Shown here piece after piece: positions 11,710 through 22,490 of a DNA stretch of 64,000 nt. The position numbers were made by a program, and so were the translations under genes. The notes beneath the pieces were generated by a model that saw nothing but the letters and a program-made list of their open reading frames with translations, ran no database searches and was not told where the DNA came from. This DNA comes from Bactrocera neohumeralis (Eukaryota; Arthropoda; Insecta; Diptera; Tephritidae), in NCBI RefSeq assembly GCF_024586455.1, contig NC_065919.1, forward strand, positions 24,776,839 to 24,840,838. Reading direction: 5' to 3'. How positions within the stretch are numbered: the stretch's first letter is position 1; each line of letters begins with the position of its first letter.

Positions 11710-13036
11710 TAATTTAATATGTAAGTTTGCGTTTTGTAGATAAACTTAACCGATTGAAAAGTAATATTTGACCCAAATTTGTTGATTCGGCTCAACGAAA
11801 ACTTCTTCAACTCTAGCTGGACTTCTATACAAAATTGCGCTGGGCGTGGGAATGGCAGATCACTTGGTCATAAAATATCTAAATACAGCAGCAATATATG
11901 CAAAGGTGAATGTGTTAGTTACTGAGAGTTTTCGCTAACTGCAAACATCATGTCGATTTGTATTATTTTCGGTTTCTATGTACTTCGATCGGCACAAAAT
12001 TACCGCAAATTTAAACTGCTGCACGATCATCATCGGCGGCGATCACCTCTCAATTACAGCGGCGCTCTATGTCGGCCAAACGCTGCCACCAACTGTGTGT
12101 TCGTATCGATTCAAGCGGCTGCTGTGGTGGCCCATGCATCACTTGCAAGTGGTCAAAATTGTTGGTGAAGGCGTTCGTCAGCCATTTAGTCAGCCACCAA
12201 CATTTGTGGCTAATTTGTGAGCAATAGGTTATGGCGATTATGCTCATGTCGAAAATGTTAATCGAGGCAAAATCCAAATAGAAAAGCAAGCAAGGCATCA
12301 CTCAGCGTCCGCCCTTTGTATTTAACGAAAATTCTCTTTGAAATTTTGAAATGCTGCTGGAAAATGGTGTTGCAGCGTTTAATTTCGGTAAAATGTTGCA
12401 AAGTAGAAAATTCGTTTTGTGGTGGGTGGGTGATTGCCACTCTAAGTTGTTGTTGTTGTGCTGAAATTGCCTATTTAACGCCGCACCTAACGGTGGGAGG
12501 CTGCCAAATGGATGCATAATATGTATGTATGTACATATATATAAGTAACTTCTGTAAACACATATGCATTTCCATAAAAGAAAATACTTACAAATATATC
12601 ATATCCCTATTTTTACCAGCAATTGGATATGATCCATGACAAATCGATTAACTTGCTTTCAAAATGATGTTGGATTGATTATGTGGAAATTCCAAAACAA
12701 AGTTATTGCAAATAATTGCGATTGAGAAAAAATATTTTTATTCAAAAAACATTTTGCATGCTCGTAATTTTGACACGTCTGCGCCCAGGGTGTTGCCACC
12801 AAGTGATTTATTTCACTTTTCACTTCAGATTCGTGAAAGACGGTCCGAAGAATGAATATGAGAGGTGATATATGCTGTTAGAATGCAAATTTTTGCTCGA
12901 AAATCATGGAAAAATGCCTTAAATTGATCCCAGCATCTGTTTTCCGGGCTAAGTCTACCGATATATTCTCATGATGGAAATATATCGGCGTTAATCGCCT
13001 AAATGCACTTTATCTTCATAACGCTATCTTAAAATT
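11710..13036. other. Non-coding stretch, somewhat GC-richer near 12.0-12.5 kb
   Basis: No gene recognised. The section 11990-12530 has a more even base composition and could be conserved unique DNA. Overlapping reading frames on both strands there show no family resemblance. Confidence 0.4.
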
Positions 13037-13461
13037 TCAACAAACTAACTTGCTAGATTTCTTAGTAGTTAAAAGAATGAATGTTTCATTGGGAAAAATG
13101 GAGTCGTTGTAGTTACTATTTGGAACAGATGCGATAAATATCGAAGTCATATAGTTGAGAGAAGCGTAACAGCCCGACAACTGATAAAGAATGCACAGCA
13201 CAGCGCCGTTAGCTAACGCCTTGAGTGCGGATTTTGTGACTATAAAAAAGTAAGATTTGCAAATATTTCTGGGATATTTAGTATGCTTCAGGGATACTTA
13301 CGTAAGTCATCTATAGTGATAAGTTGGCTGGAGTCATCGTTGAAAATATTGGTACTTAGCTTTTCAAATTCACTTTGCAACGTTACCGACGCTATAGTAT
13401 GAATAGCTGGTCGACGAATTTTTTTCACTTCCTGAGGCGTTATAAAATCAAAGCTGCTTTG
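13037..13461 (-). pseudogene. Partial second MFS sugar transporter (two exon pieces)
   Basis: On the minus strand, 13461-13302 reads into ITPQEVKKIRRPAIHTI, then SEFEKLSTNIF and QLITIDDL, ending at donor C|GTAAGT. After a 62-bp intron (13301-13240, acceptor TTTTTTATAG) exon 13239-13040 reads TKSALKALANGAVLCILYQL, SGCYASLNYMTSIFIAS and FPNETFILL, then stops at TGA 13039-13037. These match the 3' part of exon 4 and the 5' part of exon 5 of the complete transporter (SEFEELKTAVL, TPITIKDF; TKSAMFKFFTAFIVCILNQF, MDPNECTIYMG), with the same intron position and phase. This is the cytoplasmic loop plus TM7-8. No further exons are seen on either side, and homology fades before the stop. It is a duplicated and truncated paralogue, not a working gene. 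Confidence 0.75.
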
Positions 13462-13469
13462 GTTTCAAA

Positions 13470-14335
13470 AATATTATTGCTTTTTAATAAGCATTATTAC
13501 GAGTATTACATAATATACTTAATTGGCTAGGTTCAGTGACTGGCTTTCGAGATAGAGGTCACGTGGAAATCCATATAGTTGGATCTCATGTATCAGCAAA
13601 TCACTTTGAACCCAGCACGAATCTGGATTTTTTATGGATTTTTTCCATTCCCGTTTTCCAACATGGATGTATGAAAGGGTGAGATCCAAGGTAGCTTAGC
13701 CTTGATTTTACAAAAGCGAAGTAATCAAAAGAAAATGCTGATACGTCTTCTCTCAAATAACTTCGACAAATTTAAACGTACCACACTCACACCCATTGGA
13801 CAGTGACCAGTTAAAACTACCGCAGCTAACGGAGAGTGCAATAGATCTCTTTCGATTTACATGCATACATCGGACAGAAAGATCTTTCAATTTCTTTAAA
13901 GTGTCCCCCCTTGTGACCAAAAGTTGTCTTAATCCAACCAAAACTATTCCAGCCTCTAGGTGCCGAATATGTGGACCCCAGTATCTATAGTTGACTTTTG
14001 ACCGAAAGTATTGGTTAATGTGTGAGATATACAATTGAAATTGAGGAAGAATCCTTTCATGACAATAGTAATTCTGTGTATCATGGCTTGAATTGGGCCG
14101 ATACTTCTTTGAGCCTTCATATACCTAATAAAAATAATACATAATAACTGGTAACAGTTAATAGATAAATTAGGGTCCACCCGAACTCCCATATACAACA
14201 TATAATGGTTTTGGTTTTTCTAACAAACCCTATACTGAATATGTCGGTCAGTGTGTGAGCATATATATAGTATATGTATGTATATATAAAATTGCTTGGA
14301 TTCCAAATTTTATTTTGTCCTCGTGCTTCGTTAAA
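13470..14335. other. Non-coding stretch before the Tc1-like element
   Basis: No host gene. Around 14230-14300 the sequence GTCGGTCAGTGTGTGAG, a TA-rich run and AAATTGCTTGGATT also occur near 29080-29130, so this part belongs to a dispersed repeat. A minus-strand frame at 13753-14034 (93 codons) is unrecognised. Confidence 0.4.
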
Positions 14336-15048
14336 GCTTGAATCCATCGGAGAATTTCATAAAAATTTCGATATAACCAGGTCTTTTAAGAGAAAAACTG
14401 GCTCTGGAGCAAAGAAGAAAACAAGTTCTAGGGAAGATCTGATAGTAGAACGTATCTGCTTGAGGGATCGCTTCAAAACTGCTGAGGGCATTAAAGTAGA
14501 GTTATTTGAAGATGTCGGTACGGAAGTTAGCACAAGAACTGTTGAGAAGAAAAACCACTTTTAACCTCAAAAATGCGTCAAAAACGTTTACGATGGCGAA
14601 ATGTAATATTTTCAGATGAGTCCAAATTTTACATTTTTTGCAGCGACGGTATGTCCTACGTGAGAAGAAAAAGTGCTGAGCGGTTCAAGGACAAATGTGT
14701 TCAAAGAACTGGAAGGCAACCGAATGGTCTGGGGTTGCTTTCCCTACTATGGGCTTGGGCAATTAGACCTGATAGAAGAAACTGTCAATGGGACTTATTA
14801 TTAGGAGACACCTCAAAAAAATTGAATACCTTCAATGGAAAACCTATTTTCACGAACGGATGTCCTTATTTTTCAGGATGACTCTACGCCCTGCCATTGT
14901 GCCAAAATAGTAAGTATCCATTTTTTTGTACAACTTGAATCTATTGCTATAATTTTAACTACAAATTTTGTACATGTCCTTTTTTCTTTCTTTAAGGTGG
15001 AGAATTATTTATCAAAAATCGGGGACTCGACTTTGGAGTGGCCATTGA
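14336..15048 (+). mobile_element. Tc1-like transposase remnant with an apparent intron
   Basis: Frames in order give FKRKTGSGAKKKTSSRED, ICLRDRFKTAEGIKVEL, VSTRTVEKK, MRQKRLRW, FSDESKF (first catalytic Asp), FCSDGMSYVRRK, ERFKDKCVQ, RMVWGCFPYYGLGQLDLI, then IFQDDSTPCHCAKI (second Asp) and, after an 87-bp gap, VENYLSKIGDSTLEWP. This is the Tc1 order (HTH, DDE). The SPDLNPIEN-type third block is absent after LEWP, and there are frameshifts, so it is dead. The gap at 14910-14996 has perfect GT-AG splice consensus and joins in frame (see separate feature). Confidence 0.78.
14910..14996 (+). other. Apparent intron inside the Tc1-like transposase
   Basis: GTAAGTATCC at 14910 and TTTTTTCTTTCTTTAAG ending at 14996 bound an 87-bp AT-rich segment. 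Removing it joins CHCAKI to VENYLSKIG in phase, at a point where Tc1-type proteins are normally continuous. Known relatives with introns include Minos (one short intron) and C. elegans Tc1; whether the position is shared is unknown to me. Confidence 0.6.
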
Positions 15049-15060
15049 GAACTTTTGCTA

Positions 15061-15221
15061 TCAAAATCGCTATCATTAATACTTCTCGAGATATTCGGCT
15101 TTTTAATTAAGGCTGTATGGAATTTTCTTAGCTTTTTTATTACATACCATCTATGAAAATTCTATAAAGCCCTACTTAAAAAGCAGACTATCTCGAGAAG
15201 TATTAATGATAGCGGTTTTGA
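15061..15221. repeat. 33-bp inverted repeat with 95-bp loop
   Basis: The arm 15061-15093 contains CATTAATACTTCTCGAGATA. The arm 15189-15221 contains its exact reverse complement TATCTCGAGAAGTATTAATG. Over 33 bases only one position differs. It lies just after the truncated Tc1-like element. Confidence 0.8.
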
Positions 15222-15694
15222 CCTCAGATCTTTTTTGTAACAAATAAAATTTCCTACAAGTTTGTCTTGCACATTTTTTCTATAGCTCTTCTCATTTACG
15301 AGATATATACAAAAAAATGCGAATTTCGTGGAAAAGTCAGGTTTACAGCCCCGACATATACATATATATACGGATCATTCAGAACAGCTTTGCTTAAGAG
15401 ACTATGGCTCTTAAACCGGTCTGGAACCACCGATTTTAAGGCGAATTTAATACGTAAGTGCATTTTGATGATCATTTGTCGGAATCTGCCAACAACTATG
15501 GTACGCTGAAAAATAGGTTTGTTGACACCTCTAAGAATATCTCTTTATGCATGTGCTCTTAAAAGTTAGAGCAGTAAATTTTCTGTTATGTAATATTTAT
15601 GTATATTATTAGTTCAGCGAAATAATTACGTGCAAAAAAGTTACATACTTATATTTGTACATATGTATGTATGTATATATTATTTCATATTACT
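15222..15694. other. Non-coding stretch
   Basis: No gene seen. TA-rich simple repeats lie near 15355-15370 and 15660-15680. Confidence 0.4.
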
Positions 15695-15699
15695 TAGCA

Positions 15700-16290
15700 T
15701 TTTTATACCCTGAACTGGGTATATTAAGTTTGTCACGAAGTTTGTAACACCCAGAAGGAAGCGTCGGAGACCCTATAAAATATATACTATATAAATGATC
15801 AGTATGTTAAGCTGAGTCAATTTAGCAATGTCCGTCTGTTCGTCTGCCCGTCTGTATATCTATATATATACGAACTAGTCCCTCAGTTTTTAATTGCTCA
15901 TTTGTCGGAACTGCCGATATCGGACCACTATAACATATAGCTGCCATTTGTCGGAACCAAGTTCTTGTATGGAAAACTTTTGCACTTGACAAGACATATT
16001 CACGAACTTTGGTATAGATTATTTTCTAAGGCAACAATGTAGTCTGCGAAGAAATTGATCAGATCGGAATCAAAGGCTTGTATGGAAAACTTTTGCATTT
16101 GACATGATATATTGACGAAATTTGACATGGATTACTGCTGAAGGTAATAATGTGATCTCCGAAAAAATTGTTCAGATCGGATTACTATAGCATATAACTT
16201 CCATACAAACTGGACACATAGTTACTAAAAGAAATGCACCTGTGAAAGGTATATTAGCTTCGGTGCAGCCGAAGTTAACGTTTTTCTTGT
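15700..16290 (+). mobile_element. DINE-1/HINE-like repeat, family 1, copy A
   Basis: It starts with the hairpin-like ATACCCTGAACTGGGTAT (about 15706) and ends with the hairpin CTTCGGTGCAGCCGAAG (about 16259) followed by TTAACGTTTTTCTTGT. Inside are GAGACCCTATAAAATATATA, a GTCTG/TCCG-rich tract (about 15830-15855), GCCGATATCGGACCACTATA and CAGATCGGATTACTATAGCA. Layout and wording resemble Drosophila INE-1/DINE-1, a Helentron-derived non-coding repeat. The copy at 56034-56556 is closely similar. Confidence 0.75.
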
Positions 16291-17264
16291 CATAACCACC
16301 GTTATTCGTGTTTCGCTGCCTGAAATTATGTACATACGAGTATACTTACATCTCGGCTTTGGCTAGCACAATATTGCAATTGCGTTTAGTTGCTAACCCC
16401 AACAACTTATAAAATTGTATTTTCTTATCAGCGAGTTCAAAGGTTCAGTCAACGCCGCAGCTACCAGGCAACGAACAAAGTGGCTTGCTGCTTCCTACGC
16501 TTCGCGTACACAAAATACAAGCAGCGCCGCAGTCGGAGGGATAGCTGTTGAGTGGTCGCCATCATGTGCGGGTTTCGCGGCTCAAGTTACAGGCTGCATC
16601 TGTGGTTGCGACTGCGCCGTTTGTCGTGTTGCCTTTATGTAACGGTGTCCCCGTGTGCGGGCGCTGCAAAGCACAACCAGCAATTGAAGGTTTTGTTACT
16701 TTTGTGCTTTTTTCTTCGATATTTTCAATTTCTTTTGTACTTCTCTGGCAAACATTTTCCGCCTTTTCGACAGCGTTACGGCCAATGCAGCGACTTCTTC
16801 AGTTTTCGGCTGGTTTTCTGTCACCGATACTGTGTTTTTGCCAGCAAATGTCAGTTAAACGATTTGTACCTGTGTTTGCTTAGCGTTTCTCAATTTCGAC
16901 TTTCTTCTTTTCGTGTGCCGTTTTAAGGTTTTCTTTTTTACTTATTCTTAATGGCATGTGTCAATATTGCAATTTAAATTTTTGTTCAAATTTGTATTTT
17001 TCTTAGGTTTTCCTCGGCCTTTTCTTCTTCTGGTTATGACAATTATGGCGGACGATTTGATGGATTTCAATTTTCCGCATCGTGATGTCAGCAAATATAG
17101 TAAATAGTTGAGAAAGACACAGCCAGTCTGAGAGGAAATGGTCTAGCTTTTGGTTGTCTGCATAACTCACAGCTAAATTATATGTAGATCTTGAATAAAT
17201 TACTGACCCGAGTGGTCAAGACTTGAATTCGCTAAGCTTCCAAATATGTACTAACTTATCAGCT
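16291..17264. other. Non-coding, relatively GC-rich unique stretch
   Basis: The 16430-16900 part has open frames in several registers but no recognised domain. It may be conserved non-coding or an untranslated exon; I cannot tell. Confidence 0.35.
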
Positions 17265-18165
17265 AGAGGTTACAATACCGAGGAGAGTAGATTCGGCGCT
17301 GTTCCGACTGAAGTATGGAATGACTTGGCGCATTTTACATTGTTATATAGTATCAAATTTAAAGCGTACAGCTTGGCAAGAACTAAGCCGCTCGACCTTG
17401 CCTAGCGACATCGCTTCGCTTTGAAAAGTTCCAAGAATATTCGACATTTTCAACCCAAATTATCTTCAGCAATGAGGCCTTTTTTCTGGCTCAATAAATT
17501 TGTAAACAAGCACAATTGCCGCATTTGAGACAAAGAGCAACCTGAAGAGGTTCAAGAGCTGCTATTTCATCCAGAAAAGACAACGGTTAGGTGTGGTTTA
17601 TGAGCCGTAGAATCATTGGTCCATATTTCTTTAAAAATGATGGCAGTAAGAACGAAACCGTCAATGGCAGCCCTTATCGCGCCATGACAACTGACTATTT
17701 GATGCCTGAAATTGAAGCTCGTGATTTCGGTGACATTTGGTCTCAACAAGACGTCATCACTTCCCACACAGCGCATCAATCAATAGATTTGTTGAGAGAA
17801 CATTTTCGGTGAGCAGATAGTTTCACGTTTTGGCCCGTTCGATTGGCCACCAAGATCGTGTGATATCACGTTAGACTTTTTCATGTGGAGATATATAAAT
17901 CCTAAAGTCAATTCGTACAATCCCGCTTTGATTCAGGCCTTGGAGAAAAACATCACACCTGTCATTCGCCGTGCTCGATTGAGTAGTTGAACTCAACGGA
18001 TGGACCATCTGAGACGTAGTCGCGGCCAACATTTGAAAGAGATAATCTCAAAAAAAATAAATGACAAAGAATGTTCTTTCGAATGATAATTAAAATTCCC
18101 CATTTAATTTGAAATGTGTGTGGTTTTTCTTCAAAAAAGTAGGAAACCTCGAAATGGATCACTCT
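17265..18165 (+). mobile_element. Transposon with DUF4817-like/DDE transposase, degenerate, 5' truncated
   Basis: Degenerate frames run from FKAYSLARTKPLDLA through FFWLNKFVNKHNCRI, EEVQELLFHPEKTTV, IIGPYFFKNDGSKNETVNG, YRAMTTDYLMPEIEARD, HTAHQSIDLLREHF, FDWPPRSCDIT and LDFFMWRYINPKV to MDHLRRSRGQHLKEI. The right terminal repeat CTCGAAATGGATCACTC is at about 18148-18164 and pairs with the GGGTGATCCA left ends of the copies at 24038 and 53801. Most of the catalytic region is present but with stops and shifts. Confidence 0.8.
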
Positions 18166-18354
18166 TTATATGCTAAAACACTTAATGGACCAACTTTGGA
18201 TAGATATCCATAATCGTATGTATTTGGAAACGTTAAATTCGGCAAATCTGTCCTGATCAGCTGAGACGTTTCAAAGGAGAAAATATGAATACCGATGCTC
18301 GTTTCCATTAATTTATTTTCAAAGCAATTAGGCAATTTTAGGCAATTATAAGCA

Positions 18355-18482
18355 TTTTACACCTTGCCACGAAGTTTGTAACACTCCATTTTTTGAATAC
18401 GTCATTTTCTGCCCAATAAGCAGCTCATTTGTCGAAACCGCCGATATCGGATAACTGTCATACAAACTTAACGATCGGATTT
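18355..18482 (+). mobile_element. HINE family 1 fragment
   Basis: CACGAAGTTTGTAACAC, ACGTCATTTTCTGCCCAATAAG, CTCATTTGTCG and GCCGATATCGG follow the order of the copies at 15700 and 56034, with the middle deleted. Confidence 0.6.
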
Positions 18483-20104
18483 GTATCATCTGGTCTGGCT
18501 GTAATGGTATAGTCAGGACCAAACCCTTGTCCTCCTTTAGCTTTTGACCTTTTGGCTGACGCTTTAGCTTTAGCAACCTGTTCAAGATGCTGGCTGTTCT
18601 AGTTTCAAGTTGGGCTAATCAAGCTTAGCTCATGTCTTGGTGTTGGTTTTCATAGGGCACGTTGAGAACTTTGCTCTCTTTTCGGAACAACTACTTTCTT
18701 TTAGCATTTTTGTAGAATAGCTGATGTTATCGCTCATATTGGACTCATGAGTGAGGATGAAAGCAAGTCCACTTGTCCATATCCCCCGCTACGCAAGTAA
18801 TACCATGTTCAGACCGAAAATTTAAAAGATTAGATTATATTTAAGCATTTCATAACCCAACAGTGTTCTCACTGCAGTTAGAAAGATCAAAAACCAGCTG
18901 TTATTGTCATTCAAGATTCGAATCGCTTAATATTTATCAAAAGAATAAAGATTTTCAAATAGTATTTTGAATTAAAAAGACGGCTTTTATTAATATTTTC
19001 CATATAATAGAAATAATGGATGCATTTTTTCATTTGTTAAATCGATTTTCAGATGAAATTAGAGTCATTGCTTAAAAAAAAAAAATTGTTTGTTTACATT
19101 TTTCCCTTTGTAGTGTCTAAATCAGCTGTGATAATGTAACAGATTTCCAGTGCTGACAAGTAGATTGCGCAAAATCAGAGTCGCGCAGAGAGATTTAGCG
19201 TGGATCAGTTTGAAATCATTTCAATGAAGTGCTTTGGAACTGTCAATTTTGTATGTCGACATCTTGATAAATTTTTAAGATTAGTGGGATAATCCATTCA
19301 ACAGCCGAAATCGTGTGATTAAGTGTCGGTCTGTACATGGTATAAGGCTATCTTATCTATCACAGATATTCGTAAGCTACGTTCGAATTCTTTAAATACC
19401 CCAGGCAAGCTGTTCCTCGACATTGGTTGCATGACACCTCCAGCCTTATTAAGACTTCACATTCGAATACTGCCCAATTGAGGAGCAACAATCACCGCAC
19501 TATAAAGTCAGACCTTAGCTAGATACCTCCCAATTGCAAAAGGGTCAAACTTTTTCCAACCAGTCCCTGCCACAGTCCCAGCATCTGTTGTATACATATA
19601 TTATCAGCTGTCACCTTTGGGGAGGGCTCAGCGAGAAATTTTGCCGATCGCTACAGTGCTATTTACGGATTGTTACACCACATATTTGAAATCAGTAAGA
19701 GATATACCTATTCTAAAATGAAGCAAAACATGCATCTAAGTCATAAAAAAAGATATCAACAGAAAATTTAAATTTGCAATGGTCTGTCATTACCATATAC
19801 CCTAAAAGTAAATACCAAGCACTGTATTAGCATATTAAATGAACTAAAAGTCTGATGAAATAAGCATCAGTTTCTAGCAAATTTAAATTAAATGCCATTA
19901 TATTCAATTATGAGTTCTCTAGGAATATCATAATCGAAGCTCATACCAAATATTCACTGACGTCTTTTAATAAAAAGTTTTAAATACCGGCTAAACTTCA
20001 GAAAATAAGCATCGGGTTGCCGATAGCAACTAAGTACCTAATGCGTCGCTTAAGTAAAGCGTTTACTTTCTCTGCAAGTTCTAATTAATAAAAATAAAAT
20101 AAAA
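18483..20104. other. Non-coding stretch of mixed composition
   Basis: No gene can be supported. A minus-strand frame at about 18590-18480 is lysine-rich (KLKRQPKGQKLKEDKG) but unrecognised and runs into the HINE fragment. AT-rich from 18830 onward, with an A run at 19072-19084. Confidence 0.35.
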
Positions 20105-20350
20105 AAAGAACAAGATAAACGTTAATTTCGGTTGCACCGAAGCTATGATACCCTTCACATACAAAAGATTCCTTACAAGAACTTGGTTACGATCATTCTG
20201 TTTGTATTACTGCCATATGCTATAGTTGTTCGATATCGGCGGTTCTGACAAACGTGCAGCTTTTTGCGCGAGAAAATTACGCGCGCAAAATTTCAGATCG
20301 ATATCGCAAAAAATGAGAGACTAGTTCGAGTTTATGTAGACATAATTGTC
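20105..20350 (-). mobile_element. HINE family 1 fragment, reverse orientation
   Basis: AACAAGATAAACGTTAATTTCGGTTGCACCGAAG is the reverse of the family 3' end, including the CTTCGG-loop-CCGAA hairpin. It is followed by TGCCATATGCTATAGTTGTTC, CGATATCGGCGG and GAGACTAGTTCG in family order. Confidence 0.65.
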
Positions 20351-20399
20351 TACTCAGAACACCTGTTGAGGGACAGATAGACCTAAGACTAAAACTCGG

Positions 20400-20520
20400 T
20401 TCAACAGTGACAGCTTGTCACTGCCAGACCCATTTGTTTTGCTTCCTTGTCCACGTTAACTGGAGCAAGCAGAACTAACGGCGCGGGTGTTAAGGCCGAT
20501 GATATCAATATCATCGTATA
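20400..20520 (-). mobile_element. RTE-like LINE fragment (RT active-site region)
   Basis: Minus-strand residues DDIDIIGLNTRAVSSA match the part right after the YADD box of the LINE at 24.58-24.93 kb (YADDIDIIGLNNRVVSS). The fragment is about 120 bases. Confidence 0.6.
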
Positions 20521-21225
20521 AATATTTTATAAAAGATGGTGAGAGACTTTCCGACATTTCAGCTTGTCTTCTGGGTGTTGCAGGCTTCATGGCAAATTTA
20601 ACACTTGCCGTTCAGGGTATAATTACTTTACTGCCACTGAAAACCAAATTTAATGATGCAAAAAACACAAGAAATATTAATATGAAATTATTATTTTGAA
20701 AACAGGTATGCATTGCGTCGATACATCGAAACCAGCTCAAGCTTACATAAGACTTAGAAGCATTTGTTCAACTTTATTTTTAACATGCCTAACCGAATTT
20801 CTTCCTTTCTATTAAATTAATTTTTTTACTCTCTTAATTTGTTTTACTTCTTTCGCCTTCAGCAAAGTTCACTGGCCGCATGGCGATTTCTTGCGATTTT
20901 CGTTCGGTTTCCTTTCAGCGGCTTCGTGGTTCGTTCTTAAGCTTTTGTATATAATGTACAAAAAATACATTTTTGTTGTTTCTTTCTCTACTTTTTCTAT
21001 ATTAAGTAACAGCATCATGACATAATTGAAGGTGAGAAGAACCAGTTTTACATAAATTACAGATTGGTGAGGCAAAAAAAGTATAATAGATTTTAAATTT
21101 TTCATAATTAGTAACTCCGCGCCTTTCTTTCTTTCCTTCCTTTCTGCCGCGATTGCTTTGTATTTACATGCATACACACACACACTACAAATCAATTAGA
21201 AGCGACGAAAGAAATTATTTTTTAG
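20521..21225. other. Non-coding stretch
   Basis: AT-rich, with CTTTC/TTCC-rich runs near 21120-21150 and a CA run at about 21173-21184. No gene. Confidence 0.4.
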
Positions 21226-21229
21226 CGAC

Positions 21230-21710
21230 GGAGTTAAAGCTAACAAGAGTTCAACACGGGTCTGCCAGAAACACTATGTGGCAGATAATTTATTATCATT
21301 TGTAATTTATTGTTTTGAAAAAATTGTATACGGAAAAAGAATGTGAAAAATTTCTTCTCTTGAAAGAATGATGATTTGAACAAAATGTCGACCAAATGGC
21401 CACCACGGCACCGTTTGCAGTTCTCCAACTGTTTACGCCAATGTTCGATGATCTGGTGCAGCATTTCGGCTAAAATTTTCATAAAAGTGAACTGAATAAT
21501 GTTTTCCAGCTCTTCGAGCCTTTGTTAGAACATACGACCAGAGAAAATAATATATAGGCGTTAAATTGCATGATCTTAGCAATAATTTGTGTGGGTTATT
21601 TCTTGAAATTAACCAGTCACCAAACGAAGCCCTTAAGCCAAAGATGGGCCTCATTTGATACAAAATAAGTAGCCACCGGACAACGTGAGTTTGACCAAAC
21701 TGGAAAGTGT
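21230..21710 (-). mobile_element. DUF4817/DDE-type transposon fragment
   Basis: Minus-strand frames show EAHLWLKGFV near 21640, then RSCNLTPIYYFLWSY near 21560 and AEMLHQIIEHWRKQLENCKR with RGGHLVDILFK near 21480-21370, the C-terminal end of this transposase type. The segment between EAHLWLKGF and the LTP(L)DYFLW block is deleted. It lies directly against an opposing mariner at 21700. Confidence 0.65.
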
Positions 21711-22490
21711 CATGATGAGTTGGCAAACTTTCGAATGATTTTGGTGGATATTTTGTGTATGAAACGCGTTTTTGCTGGACTCGTCCCAATAAAGCTGAGT
21801 TTTTCAAAAAGAGTACCGTAAAGAGGTCTCTTTGAACATTCTTGATCGGGCGAGTTCCGATCCTACATTCATGGAGAGCATTATAACAGCCGATAAGACA
21901 TTGATTTATGAGTTTCATATGCCAGCAAGTCAACAATTATCGGAATGGAGCGAAAAAACGAGCTGAATAAAAAAAAAACTACCCCAAAGCCGCTCAATAA
22001 TCAAGGTGATGCTCTTTGGTTTTTTTGATATTCGTGGTTTGGTGCATCATGTATTTCTTCCGAATAGACAGACGGTCAATAAGGAGTTCTTTTTCGCCGT
22101 ATTGAGTCGTTTCCGTCGAAAACGTCCGGAATTGTGCAAGAACAATTCATGGATTTTAGACAATGGTAATAAACCGTTGCATCGAGCCACGATTGTGACC
22201 GAATTTAAAGCCAAAAACGCAATGAATACCATCACTCAACCACCGTATTCACTAGATTTGGCTCAGTATACTTATTTCTTGTTTCCCAAACTGAAATTGC
22301 CGCTTCGTGGAGCCCATTTTCAGTCGATCGAAGAGATGAAACAAAATTCGCTGAAGGACCATCCCAAAAAGTGCTTCTGAAAAGTGTTTCGAAGTCTGGA
22401 AAAATCATTGACATAAGTGTATTACATATGGTGGGGACTACTTACTTTGAAGGCGACAAGTAATTATTGGTGAAAAATTAAATATTTCTT
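21700..22490 (+). mobile_element. Mariner copy, family D
   Basis: The plus strand shows QKEYRKEVSLNILDRASSDP, TFMESIITADKTLIYEF (TGDE changed to TADK), then at 22006 VMLFGFFDIRGLVHHVFLPN, NNSWILDNGNKPLHRATIV (HDNAPSH altered), YSLDLAQYTYFLFPKLKLPL (third Asp region altered) and FQSIEEMKQNS. The three catalytic positions are all damaged. Relatives lie at 38995-39880 and 42880-43165. Confidence 0.78.

Noticed and set aside
16415..16926. Overlapping plus-strand frames of 75-124 codons in GC-richer DNA
   Set aside because: Three registers are open at once, with no family resemblance. Composition effect.
21433..21936. 167-codon minus-strand open frame
   Set aside because: A chimera: antisense of a mariner in its first half and DUF4817/DDE transposon sense in its second half.
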